Shown here: positions 39,901 to 51,900 of the stretch, one piece after another
How positions within the stretch are numbered: position 1 is the stretch's first letter
Layout of the letters: each line of letters starts with the position of its first letter
Assembly: GCA_003993805.1 (NCBI GenBank)
Contig: RSEF01000021.1
Coordinates: 4,754,197-4,818,196 of the forward strand
Source: Himantopus leucocephalus
Taxonomy: Eukaryota; Chordata; Aves; Charadriiformes; Recurvirostridae
Direction: 5' to 3'
Length of the DNA: 64,000 bases
Program-made: the position numbers and the translations under genes
Notes under the pieces: generated by a model
The model's database searches: none
The model's input: the letters and a program-made list of their open reading frames with translations, nothing else
Told to the model about the DNA's origin: nothing

Positions 39901-42900
39901 CCCTCATTTTGGGGCTCAGCTCCCCAGAAGCAGTTGATTTGGGATCTGCTGAAGAGTATTTGAGCTGTTGCTGTGTTTTCTGCTGCGAAGATGGTCCGGC
40001 CTTTTCTTCTCACCCTTGAACAGGAGCGTTGTGTACCCACAGCTGCCCAAACAGAGCTCTGGATTTGTTCTTAGCCCTGGATTCAGGATACTCTTTTTGG
40101 ATCTGTGTTGACCTTTGAGTGCATCTATGCTAACCTTTGTTCCTGTTGCTCATTCCCATCCTCGTTTGCTTGTTTCAATTCCTACTTGTGTGTCGTATCT
40201 TTCTGCTTACATTAGATTGACTTTTTACTGTGGGGTAATGCAAAGCCTTTGGGCACTGTGGTAATCCACTTAACAGGTACAGTTCTGTGTGGGTTTTAAG
40301 TTAAAGAGATGTTGGCAGTTTAAGAAGAATGTATTTTAATAGGACATACCACCACCCTTCTTTCAGCGCTAACATGCCAAGTGATTGAAGCGTAAAAGAA
40401 TTTTTAACCATTTAATTTGCTTCCCACCATTTACCATATTTGCACCTTCTTACTTTCCCTTCTTGGACAGGCTCAGTACTTCTTGCTCTGCTCTCTCAAG
40501 GTTGGGATGAGTCCAAGACCCTGCAGGGGAATGTTTGTTTTGAAAATAAACACTTGGCTGTAGAATGGAGGGAACAGGCAATCAGACATCTTTGGTACTT
40601 AGGTCCTGTAAATGCTTGCGTGAGGTTTTCTGAAATAAAAGGCAAGAACTGAGCAGGTGATCAGATGCCTCCATTGAAGAGCAGGGGACAAAATTTGTCC
40701 TGATAGATCCTCTGATCTGTCCCTTTGATTCATACTTTCAGGTTTCAGTTGAAGTAATTTCTTTTTTGTTACAGTAGGCTGCATCATCTGAGTTGACTTC
40801 TGTGTGAGTGTCTTCTCGCTAGAGCTAGAGTAGAAGTGAATTACAAGATAGTAATAGTGGATCCCAGAAGGCACTGAGCTGATTTTAGGAGAACCTATTG
40901 TGAGTTCTCAGCAATTCTGAGAATCAAGCCTCTTCTAGAAGGGAGAAATAGGAATCTGGGAACCCACGTTTCAGGCCACCGTGCTGAGAAAATTTGGTGA
41001 TCTTCCATAAGCTAAAGCATCTTAAACACCACCATATAGATGGTCCTTTTTTGAGAACTTTATGCTATCCTTTAGTGCCATTGGTATCCTGTGCCTTGAT
41101 ATTGCATAAGTAAACTGTTGCATTGGCCAACCTGTCCATTTCATCTTTTGGCTTTCTTTGATTTCCTTGCAGTGCCCAGGCATTGCTTTACCTGAGGAGA
41201 GTTGTCAGTCACACCACTCCTGACTCAGTAGTTCCTTAAATGACTGTGTCTGAATTCACACTTGGTCCTGCTTGCATTCGTAGTCAGTGTTGCCAGTTTC
41301 CTACCCAGAAGCTGGGAAGAGGTGGTTTGGGAAAGGGTCTTAACCTCTGCTCTTGACTCCCTGCGTTTGCCAAAGTTGTATTGGAATACTGCTTTGAGAA
41401 CCTTTTTTAAATTTGCACCCCCTCTCTCCACAGGAACAATGGGAGAAGCAGGTCAAAGAGGAGGGGACACCTCTGACCAAGTATTATACTCAGTGGAAGA
41501 AGCTCAGAGAGAAGGAGATACAACTGGAAATCAGCGGCAAAGAAAGAGTAAGAATGAAATGCCTGACTTACTGGACGTCCTCTGTGCTATGGGGAGACAA
41601 GAGAGCCGTGTCCTGGCAGCAGGATGGGGGCTGGTCAAAACCAGCTCCACTGGTGTGAGCTGAAATTGGCTTGAGTGGTGTGAGTGCGTAGGCTGGGCAT
41701 TCTTGGGAAGAGCATGAGTGCGGCTGGCCGGCAGCCTAGCCGATGTCTTCAGCTCCCTGTGGATTTGTCTTGCTGGGATCTCTAGGAGCAACATGTGGTC
41801 CCCTACCTGGAGTCTGTTCATTTGCCCAAGTTAATAGAGGATAGGTGAGATAGGGTGAAGTAGCGCTGGGGTAAATTTCCCTCTGTCCCTGTTTGGGCTC
41901 ATGCTCTTCAAGACCCATTGGTACAGCAGCACCCTTTGTAATTCAAGGCTGGGAAGCTGAAGACAGTAGCGATAGAGCAATTTTGTATACTGGCAGGGGT
42001 AGGTTGGGTAACAGATTTGATGCATCTGAGGAACTGGGGCAGTAGCCTTATTGTGGATGTTACTTTTGGAACAAGCATGTGATGTAGTTTTGAAGTTTAG
42101 ACTGTACACACAGTTCCTGTTCTGTGCATTCATCCCCACATTCATGGGCCTTCTCACATTGCTTTGGGCAGTTTGCATCATTTCTTGCAAATTGCATTGC
42201 TTTCCTGATAGTAAATCAGAGTGGGTTGAGCTCATGTAGGCCTTTAGCTCTTTTTCCAGCTCTGAAGAATGTGACTGGATTGCCATGCTAAAACCTAACG
42301 TTGCGAGAAAGCGTGGGGGGAAGATCCCTGTCTTCTTAGCAAAGGGAATATCAGAGATGAGGTCTGTTTTGCATTTTCTCGCTTCACCCATGTGGGGATG
42401 GCTGGTTGTGAGGTGGGACTTGCTGTGTGGACAGAAATGCTCAGACTGCCATTTCCCACATCTCCTGCCCAAGGGAAGGCTCCTTGGCCAGTCCTCATGG
42501 CACTGCGCTCCAGGATGCAGAAGGTGGGGGTGGGAGCTTGGTTACATTAGGAGTCTGAAGGAAAGCTGTCTCGATGCTAATGCAATGAAAGTGGCTGAGC
42601 TAGGCTCTTGGCCAGGGAGCAGGAAATAGATATAATTGGTGTCTCCAGCGTATGGTGGGGAACAATTAAAATAATCAATGGGACATGAGGATGATTGGCT
42701 CTGAGCCAAGTCCCAGAGCATGGTAGAAGACCTGGGAGATCCTGGAAGTGTTCAGTGTCGTATACCAGCCTGAGATAAGGACAGGAGGCTGAAATTCCCT
42801 GGGGCAGCCATGCAGAGGGAACAAAACCCACGCTTGTTTTCTGTGCAAACCCAGCAGGAGAATGTGGCCTCTGCAGAAAGGAAATTGGGGAAGGGGAGCT

Positions 42901-45900
42901 AAGAAACAGCAAGAAGCGGTGGCTGTGAGTGGGGCTAATATCTTGCCCAAAACTGGCCCTGCTGGTGTGAGCTGACACTTTCCTGGTACTGCAGCAGCTA
43001 TCACAAGGGGAGAGGAGACCAGCCCTCAGTGTAGACAAGCCCCCCATCTCATATTAAAGGAAGGAGGGGAGCTGGAGCTCCTTGAGGTGGTGAGGACCAG
43101 CTGGGGTGGAGGGCTCCCCTTGAGGGGGATGGCTTTCCTATGGCAAGGCTCAAGAGGGTGACTTCTGAAACCAGAGGAAGTCTGAAGGGCAGTGACAGGG
43201 CCTTGTTTTCTCTTGGAGAAAGTGGGCTGAACAGATAAGCCCACAGAGAGAGAGACAGCCTTTGGAGTTAGCTTTCCGAAAGGCCTGTGGCTGCCTGACA
43301 TCTTTGCTTGGTGAATGGGGCTGTTGTCTCTCTCGGTGGGGACTGCCAGCTTAATGATGCAGCATTGTGAAGCCCCAGCAGGAGAGTGAACACCATGAGG
43401 CCCATTAGAGCTGGGAAAATCCATGTCCCATTAGCAGCCATTGGGGGGAAGAAATAATAACAGAAAAAATCAGCCCGGCTCTCAGCTGGTATGAGCTGCA
43501 GTTTGCCTTATATAACAACGCTGACCCCGTCTGCCCATTCCATTTGCTTTTCCCAATGGTTTTTAATGGGATGTAGACTAATCGGCTTCATGAGACTCAG
43601 TAGATAGTAACCCTCTAGCTGGGATTAAAAGACTGGCCCCCAAATTACCTAATTACTGCTACTGTGTGATGAACACAGGCTGTATCTGTGAGCTGTGGCT
43701 CAGTGCAAGTCTCATGCCTTTGCTTTGTGATCACTCCTCACCTAGTAGGGTTTTCTGGTGTCTTTATTTTAAGGTGCCCATCTTGAAGGCACTCCCGTGG
43801 AGTCTCAGAAAGTTGGAGGTTGCATGACTAAGCGTGATTCAACACCAGGTCCTTTTTAATATGCTCAGGTTGAGTTCANGAGGTGCCCATCTTGAAGGCA
43901 CTCCCGTGGATTCTCAGAAAGTTGGAGGTGGCATGACTAAGCATGATTCAACACCAGGTCCTTTTTAATATGCTCAGGTTGAGTTCAACCAGTACTGATG
44001 TCACCCAAAACTGTAGGCTGCCTGTGGAAATGGGGCCTTTTCCTAGGAAAGAAGTCCCAGCTAACAGCCTCTGCTCCCTGCTGTACATGCCCTGCACAGG
44101 ATACTGGAGAAATACTTCACAATGTTGAGATAAGTCTCTCTCTTTTGTTCCCTTGAATTGTAGAAGTTTGGAAAATTGGAGAAGACTGTTCTGCATCATA
44201 TACATGAGACATTTTACTCATACACAGCTCCATTTCCACTTTAAACCTACTAAGTGATGTGTTCCATGGAAACAGCCCATGCTCAGGATGCGTGACGAGG
44301 GAGAATGTGATCTTGCATGATTTTTGTGTTTCATTTACTGCTCCTGAGTGGTAACAGTGACCAGGGTCATGGAGAACAGGACTACCAACAGGGACTTGGG
44401 CAGTTGATGCAGCAGTTGTTTGTTATCAAAACTGGGTTTCTGCTTCTGTTTCTGACACTTTTAACCTCAACTATTTCCGAGTTAGGCAGTGCTGGACTCC
44501 TGTTTAACTGGTGCTGAAGAGTGATAGCTACAAATGTGCCAGCTGGGGACTCTGCAGGTAGCATGGCTCTTGGCACAGAAGAGAGCCCAAAGATGCTGCC
44601 TGTGACTGGGAGACTGCCAGAGTGACCTCAGCATGTCATACTGATGACGTGCCACAGTACCTGTTGGGGTGACCACCTCTGGGATGTGAGAGGCCGTGAC
44701 CCAAATGGAGCTACCGAGGGAGGACATGGTGGTCCAGGTCTTGGGCTGCAGGAAGGGTCGGTGCTTCTCCCCGAGGCTGGGATGATCAGGCAGGATGACC
44801 TGGCTGAGGCACTTGCAGAGGCAAGGAATGTATAAACTGAAAGGGATCAGATATGGGGCCTGTGTCTGTGATCACAGCCTAATGCTGGATTAGAAGCATA
44901 GCTGGTGATATATTTTAGCTTCCGAGACCTTTGTGTTTTATTTCTGGACCCTCTCATTGAATCAGTATTTCTGGAGCATCTCCCTCTGCCCTCCCACCCT
45001 CTGTAAAGTTGTATGCCAGAACAGATGAGAGGAGTGAAGCATGAGCCTGTCTTGTCCACCAGAACTGGTAGGAGCTAAGGAAAACATTTTGACCCTGGCA
45101 GCTCCCCTGCCCCACTATGGAGCTTGCAGGAGCATAACCACCCTAGGAAAGAGGATGGTTACGGTGCGTCGTTAGGTCAGCTGAGGGCAGCCGTTGGGCA
45201 GTGACTCTGGATTGCTGCTCTTGCTGCGTTTTGCTTCCCAAGTCTCTTCTCTGGCATGCCACAACTGCTGTTTGGAAAGCCCATCATGTGCTGCTTTCTT
45301 CACGCATCTTCCCGGCACAGAGACAGCCCAGCAGGTCCCTGCAGGGCCAGTGGAAGGCGAGGCATCTCATAGTGGAAAAGAGCCTGTGGGAAGATGATTT
45401 AAAATTAGGACCCCGCAAATGGCGGTTGGTGATTTGCTCCCCTCTCCCCTTCTCTGGCCAGCTTCTGACTTTCCGTCCTGGTGCTGCAGGTTATTGCTTG
45501 TAAGCGCTCAGCTCCCAGAATCAATATTGCCCAGCTGGGGACCATAACCGTGAATCAGGCTGGGAGAAATTGCTGGAATTGGCTGCAGGAGCAAATGCGC
45601 GTCTCCGTGTCTCTTGATGTCTCTCCCCCCCATCCCCATTCTCTCACTCTTTCTCTCTCTCTCTTCTGAGAGCTGCTTTTCTGTATAGACTGTGCTTTGC
45701 TGCTGTTCCCGCTGGGGGAAGCTCACGGGAGGGTTGAAGTGGATGTGGTCAGAGAGGAGTGTGTCGAGGGGTGGTCTGACGGGTGGGAGAGAGCAAATGA
45801 GTTATTACTCGCAGGGCGAATGTTTCCAAGCAAGCTAATGTGTGCTAATGCATGAGTGCTTCCCAGGAGGTGTGCAGCCAGGCACCGGCAGCGGGCAGCT

Positions 45901-48900
45901 GATGTTCAGAGAGCACTTGGGATTTAATTTGCATTCTGATTATCTTTGCCCTGCTGGCCTGAGCCCTTGCAAGTAAATCCTCCCCCTAATCCCCCTCCGG
46001 AGAGGTGTAAAGAGCAGTGAGGTGGTGTCAATTGCAAGTACTTAATGGCATTGATATTGGCTGTCTGCAGCAGCAAGGCTCTTGGCCCATTGATCTCCAT
46101 AAGGGCTAGCAACCGGGGAAGCCATGGTGCAGACAGACCTTAAGCATCTTCAGCACCTTGCCGTTTAACTGTGCTGAAATCTGCAGTCAAAAAGACAGTG
46201 CCTTTGCTATAGCTGTCAGCTTTTGGCGGTGGTGGAAGACTGCTACATCAGAGATGACCGGCGGAGTCTGACTTGATTGTGCTTGGCTGCCCAAGCTCAC
46301 AGGGCCTGCATGGCTTTCCGTCCAGAGATGTAGGACAGACAGCTTGTCGTGGATGTCTTGCATTTTTATCCATGCTAAGGTACCAGCAGTAGGTGGCCCA
46401 TTAGCAAAAGTAGTTTATTAGGTAAAAATCAATAGAGCAGTGGTGCTTCGCGTGTATCATTCACCTTTGTAACTGACTCGCAAATCTACCTGTTGCTCTC
46501 CTACTTGGCAGCAGGCAACCCCAACTGTTCTTGGCAGTGTGGCTTCCACGTACTGGGCAATGCCAAGTTCCTGAGTTTAAGCTCAGCATTTCATGTTTAA
46601 AAGTAAAAATTAAGGTTGTTCTTACTGTTGGCTTTGGTTTTTTCCAGCTTGAAGACTTGAACTTCCCAGAAATCAAGCGTAAGAAGCAAAATGAAAGCAA
46701 GGAGGAAGACAAGAAGGAATTCAAGGACCTCTTTGACCTGGACAGTGACTCTGATGAGGAGAATGTTGGACTCCCTATAAAAGGTATGGGGCTGGGGCTG
46801 GGCACACATTCTGCTTGTCCAGAATTCTGTATGATGTGGGTCGATACGGCCCTGCCCTAAGGAGGATGCGTGCTGGCCGTGTTCGGTTCAAAAGATACAC
46901 TGTTAGGGCGAGAGAGCACTGGATGATGATGCCTTTTGGAGGCTTTTTAATGTGATAGGTAGAAGGTAGTTGGGACGCTTTTGTCTTTCTCTCCCTCTCC
47001 TACTTTGTCACTCCAGCTCATTTTAAAGCCTTAGTCCTGCGTTAGTCTTTTTCTGTACATGACCCATACTCTCTCCTCCCCCTAGTACCTTTGTTTTGTC
47101 AGAGACCTCAACGTGATAGCACAAGAACCAGGCTCAACTCAGACCCTGCTTTCAGAGGCTTCAAAGTAGCAGCCTTGGTTCGTACTGTAATTCCCAAAGA
47201 GTGAGTTCTCCTTCTTGTGCTTATAACCTGTGCAGGTTCTGGGCTGAAGTCTCACCTTGGAGAACATAAAAGTGTTTGCTGTCTTTTTGCACTGTGAGCG
47301 GAGGTGCAGAAATCCGTTTTGTTTCCGCACCTATAAAAGAAGAGTAAGAATGTTGCTCTACCTGACAGCGTGCTGGGTCTTTGCTGCATACATCATTGCA
47401 AACAGTACCTGTCATAGGGACTGGCTACCAGAATAAGGATCTTTGATGGAAGAATGGTTATCCTCTATTTGCATGCGCTTCTGATTTATTTATTTTATAG
47501 TGATTGATGTTGCAAGTCCTCTTGACAAGCCAAGAAAGTCTAGAGCCTCTAGAGAAAATGGAGTGATGTCATTCACGGGCTGTGACCACGAGGGGGCCAT
47601 AGTAAATTGTGGAACCTGCCTGAGAAGTTCATCACATAGTTTGAGGAAGAACTTAGATGTTCTTTTTGTAATTTGGAATGTTTGGGATATCACAGGTTTT
47701 CTAAATGCGTTGTCATTCATATAGTAGGGCGACTTGCAGGAATACAGAGTTTTCTTGTTTGGAGATTTAATCTACAGATAAAGTCCTAGTTTGTTGTGCA
47801 CATTGTAAGGCATGAGGATAAATCTTGAGACTTACTACAGAACCAATGAGCGCTGTCTCCCTCACAGGCATCTGTGACACAGATGGAAGAAAAGGTTGGA
47901 AAACTCTTGTTTGATAGCTTGAGGTTGAAGTCAGGGGATTTTTGTAGGTGACCCAGCAAAAATCGGGAGGAAAGCAAAAGTTGAACGCATGACCCACCAA
48001 GGTATTGAGAGACCAGTGTGACATCAAAATGATTTGCTGAGGTATATCCTTGAGATCTGGGGCCGTCCTGCCTGCTACAGGAGTCAATGTCTTAGAATAA
48101 TCCCAGTGGCTTCTAAAAAGGCAGCGATAACTGCTTTTTCAGAAGGCAGGATGATGGGAGCCAGAGATACCCAGGGTCTCTTCCTGTGCCTCCCAGGAAC
48201 TGGCTTTACGTACGCTTGGGAGGTTTGTTGGACTGATAGACTTCTGGATGTACACTGGGATCCTAACGAGGCACATCTGTGATGAAAGTTACTGATGACA
48301 CAGTACAAGGTCTCTGGCAGCTGTCTGTCTGGCAACTAACATACACAGCTTCTGCCTTCTTTCTGGTGTTTCCCTGCTCACTGTAGAAATCTGCTGAATA
48401 GAAAGGTTTGCCATCTACCTGTTAGGCATGGCTTTTACCCCCCCGCCTGTGCACGTGCTTGTGACATCTGCCCATGAGGTTCTTCGGCAGCTTTAAGGGG
48501 CTGACATATATTGCGAAGAGAGTGCAAATGAGGACTAGGGTCCACGTGATATCAAAGGGCTCTCCCTGCTCTGTGTGTTAAGTCCCACAGCTGCAGTATC
48601 TCGTCTGTGGTATCTGGTCGCTGAGCATCCATCAGCACTGCAATGTCACTAGTGGGTCTTGCCTTTCAACATTCCTGGGTCAGCTGCCTCTATAGCCTTT
48701 GTTCTTCGTAGGGTGTTTTCTGGAGGGAGGGAGGGAACAGGCCCTGAAGGCAGCTTCCATCTCAAGGAGCAACTGTGCTCAGCCCCACCATGGATCCTGA
48801 GGCGCTGGGTGGAGACAGCGGAGCACGGGGTCTGTACTGTAGCATAGGGTGAAGTCCCCTCCAGGCAATGGTGTGACTCCGCAGTGGGAAAGGGACAGGG

Positions 48901-51900
48901 AACAGGGAGGCTGGGAAAAGTGCCTGTGTCTTGGGAGATGCATACAATGAGCTCTTGTTCTTACTCTGTGTGGGGTGTGAGATGTTCCCAGCCGTGCTCT
49001 GCATTCAGTAACTGTCAGGGCTGGCTGCAGATGGAAGTCAGAGGAGCCAGTGCTCCAGTTCCCTGTCTTTGTGGCCATTGTTCTACAGGGTGGCCAGATG
49101 CAAGGGAATTTGGGAGGCCCTGCAGCTGCTGTGGCCTGTGTATTTGCTTCTTTACCTGTGAGGTTTGAAGGCATAACAATCTCCTCTCCTCAAATAAGGC
49201 AAAAAGAGAGTCTAGGACAATGGAAGGACTTTGGACTTTGAGTATCCTCAAACTGCTTCCAAGAGAGGCATGTTGAGCAGCTGATGGCAGAAATCTAGGC
49301 AGGAAGATAAGACTGCCCTGGATGGACCTTCTGGGAGAAGAAAACGAGAAATGTAGCTGGAAGACAATAAATATAGCTGAGAATGCCCAGTGATGTTGAC
49401 CTCCTTGAAAAGTGATAGGGGGAGACCTGATCCAAAACAGGTTGGTGCCATGAAAGTAACTGTGACACTGATGTGTTGTGGGGATCTGGGAAGCTCATCA
49501 GAGCAGATCAGCCCTTCTGACACAACACTGCTTCCAGATGCGGGCAGAAAGAGATTGGGCTGGTGGGCTACACGCTCCCTGCTCTGGGAATGGAAGCAGG
49601 GGCATGGTCTGGGAATGCCAAGGCTGATGTGGGAAAAGGTGCTGGAGGGATCAACCATACCAAGGGACGTCCGTGCTCTCCTCATTAGCAAGGCTTGGCA
49701 GCGGCACCCAAAACTGAGTTCTTACTGGAAAGGGCCAATTCCAGAGTCCTGGGCATTTGCCGGTCCTGCAAAGAACAGGGAGGGAGGAAGGGACTTCTGG
49801 AAAGGAAGGAATTCTCTGCCAGAAGAGTTCTAGTTAGATAGTTGCGGTGGTCTGTTGCTGTAACTCATCCTTTTAGGCAACCGCACAGGTTAAATCTGTG
49901 AGGACGGTTTGCCCTGGTCTGGAAAAATCTCTTCCTCCTGAGGATTACTACGTAACAGTCTGGATTTCAGAACCTGCAGCTGGTGCAGCATCATTGTGGC
50001 TTTCTGGTGAGATGTTGGGTATGGAGGCGTAGTGCAAGTGGCTCCCATCTCTCACTCATCACAGCATTTGGCTTGGCAGAATCTTTCCTGTGTTGACAGG
50101 ATGTTCTTCTGATTAGTAGTTGTTTTGGCCTGTCAGGTCCCAGACCAAATTCACAAGAGTGGAAATGTGCCTGTTAAAAGCCAGGAAATTATCAGTTTTA
50201 TGCTATTTAGCTGCTGTTCAAAGCCCCCCTCACCTTTTCTTTTGGTTTAAATTAAGTACTGTATCAGTGAAATGTTGATTTCAGTTTATACTGTCCCTAA
50301 TCTCTCTGGAAGTGAGTAGGCCTGGAGAGCGGCTAGCGGTCTTGGGTTAAGCATTGCTAGCCAAAAAATCCTGCTCATTAACTAACTTCTACCTCAAAGA
50401 CCTTTGTATTTGAGAGCACAGCAGGCTTCGGAAGAGGTCTTTCCAACCCCAGGCACGTTTTTCCCAAACTGAGGGGGTTGGGGAGCTCCTTGTTCTCACA
50501 GTTTGCCATTACTCATTCCCTGGGGGGGACAAGGGTAGATGACGGAAACTGTCCCTGCATGTGGGAGGGGGGATAACGTGCAGATCCTGTTGTCCTACAG
50601 CAGCACTGGTGCAGTTGTGCATTACCTTCACTTCTGTTCTGAGCATCCCCCTCTTGTCCACCCCCACCATTTTCAGCTGTGCTGTAGCAGAGAAAGGAGA
50701 TCTGCTGCATCCAGCCCTTGGCTGCAGTCTCTGCAACTCCCAGATGGGAACCACCCGCCCCTGCTCTCCTCCCACGGAGGAGCAGCAGCAGCAGCATCTG
50801 GCAGAGCCACCTCCTCCAGAATCCTCCCGGAACAGCATCCCTCAAGCAGGCAAGGAGCACCACTGGGGACTGCCCTGGAGTTGAGTAGGAAGCATCCTGG
50901 AGTTTCCCAGAAAGTGAGAGAAACTGTAGCATGGGCTGGGGAGCAGATTCAGATGGGGTACGTTCCTCTGGAGAGAATCGTTGTGGGCATTATATTGTGG
51001 TAGTGGATTCTGGTAGGGGAGGTGCTCCTGGAGGTATCGCTGCAATGATTCAGGGGCGAAAGCCAGCTCCAGCTGGTGTTACCGCCTTGAATCTTCCTAC
51101 TCTTCAGCTCCAGGGCTGGGCTATAATTGCACGTGTTGAGGAAAGGGGTTACAGGCAGGTGCACAAAGATGCAGCTTAAACACCTCCAGTGCTCTTGCAG
51201 TACATTGAGGTAGGAAGGAAGAGGAAAATGTGTGTTCAGGCCAGGGGAGGTTACAGGGCAGTCAGCAGCTTAGAGATGTTCTCAACTGAGGATTGCGGAG
51301 ACCGTTCTGTTTAATATCCACTGACGAATCTGTTGGTTCCTTGATTGTACCTGATCCTCGTTGTTAGTGTGGCTTCCACAGCATCTTCTGGTAACACAGC
51401 GAGACATGCCACAACTTTAACTTAGACATTGTTTGAAAAAAAAAAAAACCCAAATTTTTTTCTTTAAGCCTACTGCACATTAGCCTCTTGTGCTAGCTAC
51501 AGCCATCAGCCTGCTTTAATGGACCATGTAGGATCCAGGCATAACCTGTCTCTTAGACCTGTCTTCTTCTAAATCCCAACCCCAGTTTTGCGTTAGGCCA
51601 GAGATGAAAGGCTGATAGCGAGCCGTCCACTCCCCTTGGCCCAGACCTTCTTCCTAGTCCGTCAGGTCCTGCAGGAGCCAGCAGTAGCTAAGCTCTCTGA
51701 TCCTTCCTTACCTTAACCTTAGCAGCCTCACAGCAGCCAAAACCATGATAAGCCATTTATCTTTAGCAGCAGCATCCTTTTTCTTAGCTCCGTAAGCTTT
51801 GCAGGTCTCCACTCTCTTCTTTGAGTCCCAACCCTGACTTCAGCCTTTGCAGTAGGCCACAGGTCCCTGGGAGAAAAAGTCTCCCACCCAGCTGAATCTT

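Larger units (their letters stand above)
41548..46647 (+). other. NOC2L intron 16
   Basis: This is 5.1 kb. It contains the 107-bp direct duplication with a single N and an AT-rich, homeodomain-motif-rich segment near 45.8-46.1 kb. A 213-codon antisense open frame at 41831-42472 has no recognisable domain. Confidence 0.6.

Noticed and set aside
41831..42472. 213-codon antisense open frame in intron 16
   Set aside because: No domain or family resemblance; other frames overlap it on the opposite strand, as expected for chance open frames.
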